This document shows positions 34,244 through 46,203 of a stretch of 64,000 nt of DNA, piece by piece (position 1 is the stretch's first letter; every line of letters starts with the position of its first letter). This DNA is from Bradysia coprophila (taxonomy: Eukaryota; Arthropoda; Insecta; Diptera; Sciaridae). The notes below the pieces were generated by a model that did no database searches, was not told the DNA's origin, and worked only from the letters and a program-made list of their open reading frames with translations. The stretch lies in the NCBI RefSeq assembly GCF_014529535.1, contig NW_023503746.1:62001-126000 (forward strand). The letters are read 5' to 3'. The position numbers and the translations under genes are program-made.

Positions 34244-37200
34244 ATGTTCGGAAGTGTGAAATTAATTGTTGGTGTTCTTCAGATCGGAAGTTACGTTTTA
34301 GTTAATCGGGCGAGTCCAGTGACAAATTTCGACCGTAAGCTAAAATTATTAATTCATTTTTGTCAGTACTTTTGTAACTATTCTCATTGTTGCATTCATA
34401 GAGTTTTAATGAATTTTACCCACACAAACTACAATTCGTATTTTACAATGCATCGAATCGTTCTCGAAATGACTTCTAATTTCTTACATATTCCGTCGTT
34501 GCGAATTACCTCTGGCACGTTTTATTTGTAGTGACGTCTTTCGTTACGTTACATGCTCGATGATTGTGGTAATTCTTAGATTATTATTGTTGATGAAGGA
34601 GAATTTTTATATGGGAAAACCATTCGACATCATTCAATTCTGAAGCACACCACCGATGATGACTAATCGAAATATATTTGTTCCATGTTTACCAAAATTT
34701 CGGTTGAGTATGTGGGTTTTCTAATGATTCGTATACCGGTTAGTTCTAGAGGTCAATCAAAAGAGAGGAAAAATTATTAAGAAATTTAATGTTCTGTGCA
34801 GTTCGATTTTTTAGTTCGCTGAAACGTGTTTGACCTGACAAAAAAAAACCGGCCAAGTAATTTCTGAGAAATTTTAGTAACCTTGCAGCTGCGCTAATTC
34901 GATTAGTTTGGAATTGAAATGGGCTGAGTAAAGGAAATTCCAAATTTTATTTGCATTCTTTGGCACCGAAGAGTTTTTTTTCTTCAAAAAATCGCACTGA
35001 CATGCCATCCTTAATCTGTTACTTCATTTGTTTTCTTGTGCCTAGTACCTATGATTCATGCTATATAAGATAACCATAGCCTGAGCTAATGCCTTCTCGT
35101 CGTTATCGATTGCATATGAATAAAACTGAAAGAGCTCTCCAGCCCAGAATGAACATTCTTCATAGTAACCCTCTTGCTTGAACCGAATTGTTTCTCTAAA
35201 ACTTGCACATCTACGATATGAAAAACGTTAGGAAATGTTGGAAGGGGACTCTTCAGCTCAGTGCATATTCAACTGGTTTTGATGATCTTCGAACATGATC
35301 CCACAGTTTCGATTAACGTTAAGCAACGCACTTCAATCATGAGTGGTACTCTAAATATTATACTGCAACTGGACAGTGTATCGAACTAATTTTGGCACTG
35401 TAAAAAAATCCGGACACTTTTTTTCATACAAAGTAACTGTACTATCTTTGGCAGCTGTCATTAATAGCTATTTTGCTTGAAGTGCGTTGCATGCTGAAAT
35501 TTCATTACCTCTGACTGTAGCAGACAGTGAGACAAAAAATGTCTGCTTCGAATTGAATCAGTCACAAACAATGGGAGTAAATAATTATTGTCTGAAAGCA
35601 CCAAGGAAGATGTACTCCATGTTGCTGAGTGTTCCAAAGATCGAATATCGGTCTGTGTATCACACAGTTTACCGCATCGAAGTACATGTTGCGATGTAAA
35701 TATTTAAATGTTTCATTGTTATCGTTACACACGGTTAATGAATATATCGTTGAATCCGAGATGAATTTATGAATTTATTGCAAATTACCAGTTTTACCTT
35801 GATCGGGAGAAAATATTTGCTGAAAATTATTTCATTAGACCTTGAGAACAAATTATAAAAAAAAAATATTTTGTTGTCGAACAAGTCGTCAGTCAAAATG
35901 TGTACTGACATCAAATAGTTTCGAAATTATTTACTTCGAGTCTTCAACTGGGATCAAAGACCTACTCTATTTGGGCAAGACGATTACATCTTTTGTGCAA
36001 ATATTGCTAGAAAAGTTTCAAAATCGAAAACAAAAAGCTTAATCGATTCGGTAATGTTCGTTACACCACCCACAAGTGTGATTCTACAAAACGTGTGAGC
36101 ACTAAATGAATATTAATGGAAATAACAACAATGGTAACAATAAGTTGTTTTCAACGATGATGATTTAATATTGAAATTCGAAAAGTGCTCCTTCAAACAA
36201 AACAAAAAAAAATTACGAAAACTTTGTTAAAATCGTTGTAATAAAGCGATAAGAGCTCTTTCCCTAGCCACTGTCCATCAAAGCATTGCAATTATATGTC
36301 AATTATCATCAATCATTGCATCATACAAAATATGTGTGAATTGATTTAACGGTCGTTTTTTTTCTCGATATCGAATTATTTTCCAAATGTACACAAATTC
36401 TTACGGCGCAGCATTAAATAACAATCGTCACAGAGCATCATAATAATTATGCAATTACGTCTCGATCGGTATTATAATACATGTTACAAGAAGCCTTGAA
36501 CAATATCAAAAAGTTATCATTAGCACCCGGAAAGACGATCTACTTCAGACAAAAATTATATATTCGTTCGCAGATCGGCACAGGCTAAAACGTACATTAG
36601 ATACTGATACTGAGTGCATGATTGAGGATTTTTATTCAAATTCCATAAATGTATGCAAAATGAATTAATCAAATGATCAACTGCACGATTTATAGTAAAC
36701 AATCCGCACGTTGTGTATTAGAAGAAAAAAAGGTACTGCAGTGAAACATTGTTATACCTGCAAATAACACCGAGCTAGTTTTTTACAATAGACAAGCGTA
36801 TTTCACGATAAAGTCTACTGTACTTCAGTTGTTTAAACTATTTGCTATTATTTGATGCAAACTACATTACCAAATCTTTTACTTCATTTGTTTAAACATT
36901 TATTTTACTATAAAATTGAATAGGTACTAGCATAGCACCTGAGCCCGGCGCTGCCCTTTCTATTGGTTCAGTGCTGTGGTACTAGCCAAAGTTAATCGCT
37001 CATTTGTCGTTCGATTTGGCTGACAGATGACTAGTTCGTTTTATTTTTCGGAGTCAGCATTTTAACTGTTTCTTATGAAAACTGCTGACTTTTGAAAATT
37101 AGAATGAGTCGATCCGAGCTCGAGTTTAAGTTTAGACACCGTTTCGTTTTTCAGTTTATGCGACAGCCAGAGGCTCGACAAGCCATTCTCAAGTCAAAGA

Positions 37201-40200
37201 AAATAAATTCTTGTGAAATGACGACATAGCTGAGGTAAATGACATTGGCTGTTAGCTAGGAAGTAAACATGTCGGTTTCAGTTTAACCCTCTGAAGAGTT
37301 TTGAGTCTGACTCACTATATGATAACGAATTGTATGACCTGTCCCGTGAATTAATAGATTAATGAAATTTCGTTTTGAAATAGCTCGAAATCTGTATAGC
37401 TTTTCTTAGATCAACCTTCATAGAACTTCCACTTGTCTAGTAGTCTCAATTCAAAGTAATCCAATATGTTCTGAGAAACCCCCTACAGAGTTCGAGCTAT
37501 TTTGGTTTGAAGTTTTGCTAGAGACGGGGATATGAATTTATACTCTAGTGGAGACATACGCAACGCGAACGCAGTGCGTTCAACGCACATAAACTAACAA
37601 CCATTAATTTACATCCGCTGTTAGCGAGGCAACTGCATTTATTTTCCCAGACATTTTAAATTGACCGGTTACGAGCCTTAGGTTGTGCTGCCTGAGTTTC
37701 GCCTCCATTTCATTTCTTTAATTAATAGATTCATAGAATCATGCATAAGATCGGTGCACAGTAGAAAGATTTTCTGTTAATGCTTTACGTCGAGGTTGAT
37801 GGAATGCCTTAAGTGGTAATTTTAGAAAAACATTCCCACGAAATTCTCTTTCTATTTCTTATTCAGCTATCCGTTATTGAGAATACATTCAGGCTGTTGT
37901 AAAAATCGTGCAATAACTATCCAGACGAACTGGATTATGAGAATATTAATTGAACCATTCTTCCAAATTATAACCTAAACGATAGCTATGTACAGTTTCA
38001 CAGTTGAAAAAAAAATTGAACAGAGGGGTAGGTTGTGCGGTTATTTCGTGTTCACATTACAATTTGCTCCAAGAGTTTATTAAAAGCAATTTTCATCCTA
38101 GTACTCACTCTTCGGTTTTGGCTTACGCAGTCCAGTCAGACGACAATATTGCCGTTCTGGTGCTGTCACGCATCATATTTTCTGAAAAACTGTGGGAAAT
38201 TATATTCCAGCGACGGAATTTTTGGGTCTACCAATGGAATTTCTCCTTTTACAAAATTGTTCACTTTGCCAATTCGATGAAAATATTGGTAAATCGAGTT
38301 ATTTTTAACGCTCACCAACGCACTTCAAGCAAAAGTGATCATAGTCGACAGCTGCCAAATAGAGTACTATTTTGTATGAAATGGTTTTTTACAGTGTTTG
38401 ACAGTTGTATGACACACTGTCCAGTTTCAGCACCCTATTTGGAGTACCACTCATACTTGAAGTGCATTGCACTTACTCAAAACTAAATGCCGCTCGAAAA
38501 TTATCATCCTCAGATAGTTTGCGGGGGGAGGCGACGAATATTATTTCAAGTTTGCATATCACTAACATCTCAACAGGTTACCAGGAGATCGGATAAGGAA
38601 TTCGAATTTTCAACCAAAACTGGTGAATCTCCCATACGGAGATCTCTTGAATGTATAACTTGATCATATATGCCTTAGTTAGTCGGACAGTACACCAGTT
38701 GTGGGTAAGCTCCTTGTGTGATTGTAATTTACCACTTACTTGGTTGGCCTAACCTGGTTGAAATACATGGCTCGCTAGGCATAGTGAAGTCTTCTCTTTT
38801 ACACTATAAAATTATCAATCCCATTCCCAGTCCTCCTCATTTCAATTCATCCATTTTGTTCCGTTGTTACCCCCCTTGAATTAAACTATGACACGACAAT
38901 ATATTCACTTCACACCTTTAGATGATGAAACTTCGATTCTCGATCACATTACAATAACAATTGCTACATACCCACCAATATAGCAAGAAATTTTGCATAA
39001 AATATTCTTTACGATCTTTCGAATAATTTATTTAATTGTCGGTGATATGTTGAGTGTCTTTGTAGTATAATATCTGATGACCTAAAATAAATTTCTTTTA
39101 AGAAAAATGTACGAAAACAATATCTTAAAATTCGATCGACATAAATCTGTTGTAGGTGGTGGTGATACGTTTGTCTTTGAGCTACCAAAAACCCAATCAC
39201 AAGACGTACAAAGTTTATGTAAGTACTAATGGCATGATTTCTCAAATGTTTCCTTGACATTAAAAGAGAAATTGGATTAAATTGCAGTTGGCATGCTTCA
39301 ATTTGGTTATACTTTATCTCTAACCAGTAGACGTTACTTTGTATTAACATTGTAAACTGGAAGATGTTTATTACGGGTCCATAATTCAGTTCAAAGTTGG
39401 AGGTTAGCGATACTTGTTGATATAAGTGTGCATGAATGCATGATGTATTTTTCTTCCACATTAAGTCTGACATTGAATTTACCTAAGGTCTTTTCTGTTT
39501 TTATTTTCGGATAATATTGTTTTGCAGTATTTTATTGCTAGGACCAAGATAGCTATTTTGCTGAAGAGTTAGTAAATGGGATGTTTTTCGCAATAGATGT
39601 GAGATTAACAATACGAGCCGCAGACGAGTTCGGCAACACACCGTTTGCGCAAAACCCCATTTACTAACAGCAACAAGATTGGATGTACAGCAGTGTGATC
39701 TTTATTATTTACAAACGAAACTGAATTTATGAAGATCCATTTACGCACTACTTTGATCACACTGCTGTACATAATACTTACTTGGTTGTCTTGCGGCCAG
39801 AAAGACAACAAAGTATCGCACTGTCTGTCTTACTGGGAAATTTTTTGTTTAGGCGTGGGGGATTTCGGCTCGAAATACAGCTTCCCCACGCCCCTCAACA
39901 AAAAATGTCCCACCAAGACAGTAATGCACTATTACACTTTTTGGTTCGAGGAAAATGTACTGTTTTATATTCAGGCGCTTCAGAAAGTCACATTTCGAAC
40001 AAAAATGGTACCAATTGGGAATCGTCCAGTCCCTTGTATGTATCCGCTCGCTCTACATTTTATAAAATGTTTTCTTTACCTTATATGATTGTCAATCATT
40101 GATTGGACATTGAATACTATGGAACAATTTTTTTTAATCGCTTTTCTGGCCGGAGGAGCGATCTATACGAGAAAAAAAATTACAATTCTAATATCTCTTG

Positions 40201-42574
40201 ACAAAGACAAGATTTTTAGGTTCTAGAGCTGGTAAGACGGTGGAACGTCAGGGTGGGTGTAACCTGTAACACTAATGGTAAATGGTTGGACTGTTAGTTA
40301 TTGTCATAAAAATGAGGTTTGGCTTTGAAACATGGGATTAAAATCATTTTGGTGCAACGGTAGCGGTCATATTGTTATACAAATTTTGCTAGTGACGAGC
40401 ATCCGCAGCATCCAGTGTTGTGACCACGATTCAATTCTAAAATGTTGATAGCAAATCTGATCAAACAATATTGATCTCCCTGTCACTATTTAGCCGGAGG
40501 ATAGTTCGGAATAATATCGAAAAATCTGACTTCTAGAAAGCAGTAAAATCCAGGCCTATATCTCGACATCCAGGCGTACAGTGTACAGTCCGCTAGCCAT
40601 TTTTCGAAAGACAGTGACTTCCGCTTTCTACAAAGCCTTCACTTGATGAAATTGATTTCGAATTGGCGAAGGTTACCAGTTAGTGATTTTTTGAGACACT
40701 TTTTGACGCCATTTTGTTTTGCTCAAAAAACAGTTGTTCTACAAAATATTGGTACTTGAACAGGCTTTAGAGGAATTTTCTCGAAAAATCTTGCCCTTGT
40801 CAGGAGATTTATATTTTAATTTTTTCGTATAATCCGCTCCTCCGGCCGGAAAACTTATTTTCCAAAAAGAAAAGTGTTCCATAGTTTTTCGATGCCCATC
40901 GTATGCGATAAAGATATTGTTGTAAAATGCACAGCAAGAGGAGAAACTTTGCTGACACAAGGGACTAGACTAGAAGAATAATTGGCAAAAAGTGATTTCG
41001 TTTTGTCTCGCTATCTGGCGAGAGAATGTGACGTTTTTGGTCCGCCTGAATATAAATTTATTTCTCCCGATTTTGTAATATCCGCCCATATAATCAGTTA
41101 CATGAAAATCTTGTCTCTTTTGTAGCATCTCGCATATCGTCCCTCAGTGCGTCGGGTCGAAGTTATGGTGAAGCATCAACTCAAAATCAACCATCATCAG
41201 CCAATGGTCGCATATTAAGTCAACCGAGTACTCCCGATAAGGACGCTATAACTTATCCGGATGACATAATTCGAGATAGTTATGGTAATATTGTGACACC
41301 ATACACCTTGTTACTGGATGATCCTGCGTCTGTGCCCACATCTACGGCTAAGCCATCAAATGTTGGACTTCTTACCGATGTTAACCGAGACAATGGACAA
41401 CATTTGCAATTCGCCATACCCAGTTATTCCGATGGTATTACCGAGATTCAGGGCCCATATAAACCGTCGTTGACCTTGCTTCCTCCACTAAGTTCTGGGA
41501 ATTACAATTATCCCTCTCTTGATATGCACAAACCATCGGCAACAGTGGCGGCAGATAATAGTTACCAAAATGAGGTTGGTGGATCGTTTTCATCATCAGC
41601 ACAGAGTATCAACCCAGTACCAACTGGACCTACGGCAATAACTACAAATGGACATATCGGAGTTAATAATAATCCTCCAAGCATTCCTTCACTAGATTTA
41701 GAAGCTCCGCTACAGTCCCCATCAGTAGTTCCTAATCAATCAAATACACCAACATCATACGAAGCTAAGACTGGCACATCGTCTTCCAGCATTTCCAGCT
41801 TTCCATCAGTTCCTAATAATCTATCACCTAATAAGGCTCCCGCTCCACAAGGATCATCTGATTTCAGTGCCATCCATGTGAAGTCACCTGATAATAATGG
41901 ACCCAGTTCGTCATTCTCCTTTGCAAACACAAAACCATTGAAGGATACCCAGTTCGTAAATCAAACTCCAATTAACATTCAAGTAGACAGCGGAAAATAT
42001 ACAGGAGGGTTCGGTGGAGCGCCTGGCATATTGGGAGAACAAAAAGTGCCAGGCTATGCCGTTAAGCCATCAGTTAACAAGCCGACATTAAGTGCACCCA
42101 CCTCTCAAGTCAACAATGATCATCCCGGTCTAAATTCTGTACATTCACAATCTCCGCCCAATTCGCAGAATATTGGAACCCAAAACGCTTTACCTAATGG
42201 TTCGCAGCAATCCATTTTACCCAATCAAAACAATTTTCAAATTAGTGTAGCTCCAACAACAAAGCCCAACAACGTCAATCAAAGTGGAACGTACGGACAA
42301 TCAAACAGCAATCATGGTTCATTTCAATTCGGTACGGCTTTTTCGCCGAATCCGTTGCCTAGTTCGCAAATAAGCAATACCGGCAAATATACCGGAGGCT
42401 TTGGTGGTCCGCCAGGAATATACTCGCCATATGATAATGTCAAAGCTGGCAAAAATGTCGCCACTGACAACAATCCACCATCAAATGCAGGTAGGGTTTT
42501 GGAAGAATTCAGATCGAAAATGGAAATGTATTTTTTTCTTGTCTTCAATTACAGATCCGACAAGGAAGTACTAA
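34244..42574 (+). CDS. Putative secreted Pro/Ser/Asn-rich protein with two TGGFGG motifs
   Basis: Exon 1 (34244-34334) encodes a start methionine and hydrophobic leader (MFGSVKLIVGVLQIGSYVLV) compatible with a signal peptide. It ends in phase 1 at GACC|GTAAGC. Exon 2 (41126-42490) opens in the matching phase and exon 3 (42555-42574) adds PTRKY and a stop. The three sum to 491 codons plus stop, exactly in frame. The mature part is low-complexity, rich in Pro, Ser, Asn, Thr and Gln, with no cysteine-rich or enzymatic domain. A GKYTGGFGG[A/P]PGI motif occurs twice (near residues 320 and 450). Composition and secretion suggest a cuticle or extracellular-matrix component; this is inference. The 6.8-kb intron between exons 1 and 2 is unusual for this window, so the exon 1 link is the least certain part. 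Confidence 0.7.
35022..35120 (+). repeat. Dispersed module copy 3
   Basis: TAATCTGTTACTTCATTTGT at the left and TCGTCGTTATCGATTGCATATGA at the right; shorter than most copies. Confidence 0.6.
35323..35490. mobile_element. MITE, GCAACGCACTTCA family, copy 1
   Basis: The ends GCAACGCACTTCAATCA and TGCTTGAAGTGCGTTGC are inverted repeats. Interior words ACTGGACAGTGT and GGCAGCTGTC recur in reverse orientation in the 38.3-kb copy. No target duplication was recognised. Confidence 0.75.
36868..37033 (+). repeat. Dispersed module copy 4
   Basis: Left block AAATCTTTTACTTCATTTGTTTAAACATTT (36871 on); right block TTTGTCGTTCGATTTGGCTGACAGATGAC, where a few substitutions have replaced the ATCGATAA core. 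Confidence 0.6.
38315..38470. mobile_element. MITE, GCAACGCACTTCA family, copy 2
   Basis: It runs from CAACGCACTTCAAGCA to ACTTGAAGTGCATTGC. Relative to copy 1 it is in the opposite orientation. A fragment with CAACGCACTGCAAGCATGAG sits at about 42671-42730. Confidence 0.75.
39683..39771. repeat. Short element with perfect 16-bp inverted ends
   Basis: TGTACAGCAGTGTGAT (39683) and ATCACACTGCTGTACA (to 39771) are exact reverse complements. The start of the weak ORF at 39729 lies inside it. Confidence 0.85.
39729..40088 (+). CDS. Weak candidate: short secreted protein
   Basis: The 119-codon frame opens with a leader-like segment (basic start, then LITLLYIILTWLSC) followed by several cysteines (residues 22, 32, 40 and 62). 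Nothing else supports it: no splice sites, no poly(A) signal, and the leader falls inside a small foldback element. It could be chance. Confidence 0.25.
   Translation: MKIHLRTTLITLLYIILTWLSCGQKDNKVSHCLSYWEIFCLGVGDFGSKYSFPTPLNKKCPTKTVMHYYTFWFEENVLFYIQALQKVTFRTKMVPIGNRPVPCMYPLALHFIKCFLYLI
40116..40884. mobile_element. Element with ~75-bp inverted ends
   Basis: ACTATGGAAC at the left (40116) is mirrored by GTTCCATAGT at the right (to 40884). Further in, CTGGCCGGAGGAGCG (40146) matches CGCTCCTCCGGCCGG (near 40834) and AAGACAAGATTTTT matches AAAAATCTTGCCCTT. No target duplication was seen; the interior has no transposase. Confidence 0.7.
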
Positions 42575-42767
42575 AACGTAATAGCTGTAAGCCATAATTT
42601 ATTAAAATATTTTATGTTTGATCTTTACAATTAAATATAATTTTTTAAGTGTCGGGCTGTTTAATTCCATCAACGCACTGCAAGCATGAGTGATCGTAGA
42701 GACAGTACTCCATTTAGAGTTAGCACTCAAAGTCGTTGAAAGTCGTCGATTCCATTCATACAATTGG

Positions 42768-43346
42768 GGTCGTCAGCCAATAAAGATGGTTCAAACACAA
42801 ACGATAATTTCAAACACTAACAATAATTTCCAACAATAATGTCCTGTCAAAAATTGTAATTGCATGCACGTGGATGAGTCAATTTTCTATTTATTTTTCG
42901 ATTATCATTCTAAAAGCGCGTCTGGATCAATGTTTTATTACTGCAATCTGTAGATCTAATTTGAAGAAACGTAGCGACATGGAGCTGGAAAAAATCCATT
43001 CGGTTTATAATAACATATTCGACGTCCAACAACATTGACTAACTCAACAAACACGTGGTTAACCTGCAATTAAACATATGAAATTGATATTGTGATTATC
43101 TTATTATAAACCGAATGAATTTTTCCCAGCTCCATGTCGCTACGTTTCTGCAAATTAGATCTACAGATTGCAGTAATAAAACATTGATCCAGACGCGCTT
43201 TTAGAATGATAATCGAAAAATAAATAGAAAATTGACTCATCCACGTGTATGCAATCACAATTTTTGACAGGACATTATTGTTGGAAATTATTGTTAGTGT
43301 TTGAAATTATCGTTTGTGTTTGAACCATCTTTATTGGCTGACGACC
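42768..43346. mobile_element. Near-perfect foldback element with ~245-bp arms
   Basis: GGTCGTCAGCCAATAAAGAT at the left (42768) is mirrored exactly by ATCTTTATTGGCTGACGACC at the right (to 43346). Homology continues inward to about 43013 and 43103 with few mismatches, leaving a ~90-bp spacer. High arm identity suggests a young element. Confidence 0.92.
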
Positions 43347-43559
43347 TCTAATATCTTAGCATTTTAACGTGTTCCTGTGACAAGTTTCGATTTTTTTTCC
43401 GTAAGTGTCTTTCCACTGACTGTGGCTAAAGAACGCTTCTGAAAGCTAATAAAGCTCGTACCAAAACTTTTTCTAGTGTAAGTATAATGTCATTTACGGA
43501 CGAACCATTTTTGGGAAAACATTTTCTTTGATCTTCTTGTGTATATGATTTCTTAGACT

Positions 43560-44220
43560 CGCTTTTTGGGATTTAAACACAAACTATCTTTGTGTCCAAA
43601 TGTCAAAATGTTTTCTGCGACCCCCTTGTTAATTAAACACAATCTATCTTTGTGTCAAATTCTCAAAATATCTGATGCGAGTCGCTTTTTGGGATTTGAA
43701 CACAAATCATCTTTGTGTCCAAATCTCAATTCCCAAAAATTTACTCGTATCAGATATTTTTAGATTTGGACAAATTGCCATTTGTGTTTAATTCCCGAAA
43801 AGCGGTTCGCAGAAAACATTTTGTGATTTGGGTACAAAGACGCTTTGTGTTTAATTCCCAAAAAGCTAGTCGCATCATATATTTCGAGATTTGGACACAA
43901 AGATGGTTTGTGTATAATTCCCAAAAAGCGACTCGTATGAGCACGGCAGAGTAAAAGTAACCCTGGCAGGAGCGGTTCATTATTGAAACGTCAAATGAGG
44001 GACGTAATACACTGCATGAAAATGAACTCAAATGAACACTGACATAAGTTGAAAAATTTAATTCGCAAAAAACATAGGGCTACTAAATTATTCAGGTCCT
44101 AGTCAAACAAGCACTCCTGCCTGGGTTACTTTTACTCTGCCGTGGTATGAGATATTTTGAGATTTCTACACAAAGACACTTTGTGTTTAAATCCCAAAAA
44201 AGCAAGTCACAGAAAACACA
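43560..44220. repeat. Cluster of TTTGTGTCCAAATC repeats in both orientations
   Basis: Short blocks of TCGCTTTTTGGGATTTGAAC, ACAAATCATCTTTGTGTCC and AAATCTCAAAATATCTGATG recur five or six times, first in one orientation and then inverted from about 43740. They make a compound inverted repeat. Confidence 0.8.
43942..44144. mobile_element. 203-bp MITE with ~33-bp inverted ends
   Basis: The ends CACGGCAGAGTAAAAGTAAC (43942) and its exact mirror (to 44144) continue inward as TGGCAGGAG and CTCCTGCC. GTATGAG flanks both sides (43935-43941 and 44145-44151), a 7-bp duplication. Confidence 0.9.
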
Positions 44221-44476
44221 CAAGAAGAGACTGCAACGAAGTTATTTCTGATTTGGACACACCCATTTTACCTTTTTAGCCACACCTCCTCTTTTCATAG
44301 AGGCAGTCTTTATATGTGCAGGGGGATGGTCTTAAATCTTGCAGGGACGTCAAACTTTACCTCAAGTTTTTGACTACCTTACTCGACTACGCCTCGATCC
44401 TCAAATTTCACACAAGAAGTGCTATTTCAAGCATTTGTTCCATTGGTAAGTACTAATATTTGGAAATTGTACAAAT

Positions 44477-44969
44477 TAGGGCTCGGAACAGATCAGATCA
44501 ATCTGAATTTATTTCAGACTGATCTGAAATTTACCCGATATGAATCTGATCTGAAAATTTTGATCTGATCTGATTCTGATGTAAAATCTGAACCTGAAGA
44601 CTTGAATCTGATCTGATCTGATCCCATCTGAAGCGATCTGAAGTCCCAAGAATAAAATTTGAAATTCCAAAACTTGCTACTATGATAGAAATATTTTTGA
44701 TTTTATTAGTTCCCCTGCACTCGCGGAGCCTTGCAGTTCAAGAATTTCTAATAAATTAGCATTTGTTAAGTCATACTGATTTTCAAATTTTCAGATTGAT
44801 CCGAAAATTTCCAGATTCAAATTTTCAGTTTTCAGATTAGATCAGATCTGCTCCAATTTTCAGATTTCAGATCAGATCAAGCCGCCTGAGATCTGGATCT
44901 GAATCTGAAATTTTCAGATCGCCTTTTTTCAGATTCAGATCAGGTCAGAACGATCTGTTTCGAGCCCTA
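44477..44969. mobile_element. GATCTGA-rich hAT-like MITE
   Basis: The ends TAGGGCTCGGAACAGATC and, reversed, TAGGGCTCGAAACAGATC match at 17 of 18 bases. The flanking octamers GTACAAAT and CTACAAAT match at 7 of 8, a hAT-size duplication. The interior is dense in GATCTGA and ATCTGATCTG words, in both orientations because the motif is nearly self-complementary. Flanking DNA carries a direct repeat with ACACAAGAAGTGC (44411 and 45037). Confidence 0.85.
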
Positions 44970-46203
44970 CTACAAATGGTGAAAATGGCACTTCTTATGT
45001 GATTACCGACCTCGGCTTCGCCTTGATCGCCAAATTTGACACAAGAAGTGCCATGTTCATCATTTGGTAAGTAATGTACTATTATTGGTAGGACCAATTT
45101 ATTGGCAGGAAGTAACAGAATAAATAGCTGAAATTCACGGTCCATAATTCACAGTAATAGGCCCTGGATGATGGATCTCATCAATGTACTTTGAATATAA
45201 ATAGACAAGTAGATAGATTTGATAAATTTCCATCGATTTATTTTTTAAGCTTCTCATGTCTTATTATTACGATATGTCTTACAGATGACTATAACCAGCT
45301 ATAATCTACTCGGAAACAATAGATTAAAATAATATTTTTTTTAATCTCATTAGATGTTATTTGCTTATTTAATATAATTAGTTGAGTAACCGAAGTTTTA
45401 TTTCCATTACAAAAAAAACTGTACCGTTTTACCATTTCGAAACGTAACTGAATTTTTTTTTCTTCTCTCTCGTTGATCATGAATTTAAGTTGTGATTTAT
45501 TGCAATTATTTTTCATTTTTATTTACGCAAAATATTCAGTTTTATTCAGCGATTTTATTAGCGTTGCATTTTTGTGTGCAATTTTTAACTGAATAACAAA
45601 AACTGATTAATTATTAACACGCGCGGCTCTGCGCACTTAATAAGATTAAAGTAAATTGGAAGCAACTGTTTCATAACATTTTTTTCGTTACTTTAATCTG
45701 AAAAGATTTATGTCTCATTATGTTCGGTTTTTCGTTTAATTAAAAGACCAAATTAAACTCCCAACAGCCTAATTTAATGATAACAACGGTAATGTTTCGT
45801 GCATTTAAATAGAACTTTGTAATTCCACGCGATAACCTTCCTTGCTGAGACTCCAGGTAGCTTATATCAGAAGATTTTTTTTTTAATGACTTCTTGAGGC
45901 TGTTGTACAGATGCACGTCAAGTCATCGTAAGTACCATCGATGATTTCCCTTTACAGGGTATTTGAATAGACCCATAAAACTTAGTGAATGTTTTGTGGC
46001 CGAGATATTTTTTAAATCATTTTTGCACAAAAATGAGCCATTATTTGGCTTGATGGTAACAGTTTGGAGGAATCTCTCGACCAAGAATATGTCACTTAGT
46101 TCTATGGGTATTTTATGCTTATTAACGAATTAAGAGCAATCTACCCTTTGCATGCCTTACGAATATTTTCCGCCCAAATGAAGGCCACAAATTTACTCAT
46201 TGT

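Larger units (their letters stand above)
34335..41125 (+). other. Large intron 1 of the secreted P/S/N-rich gene
   Basis: This is non-coding except for one weak ORF candidate (39729-40088). It contains two dispersed modules (35022-35120, 36868-37033), two members of a ~160-bp MITE family (35323-35490, 38315-38470) and a ~770-bp element with inverted ends (40116-40884). If exon 1 at 34244 is wrong, this is simply intergenic DNA. Confidence 0.6.

Noticed and set aside
43715-43954. 79- and 93-codon frames at 43.7-44.0 kb
   Set aside because: Readings through the TTTGTGTCC repeat cluster and the MITE within it.
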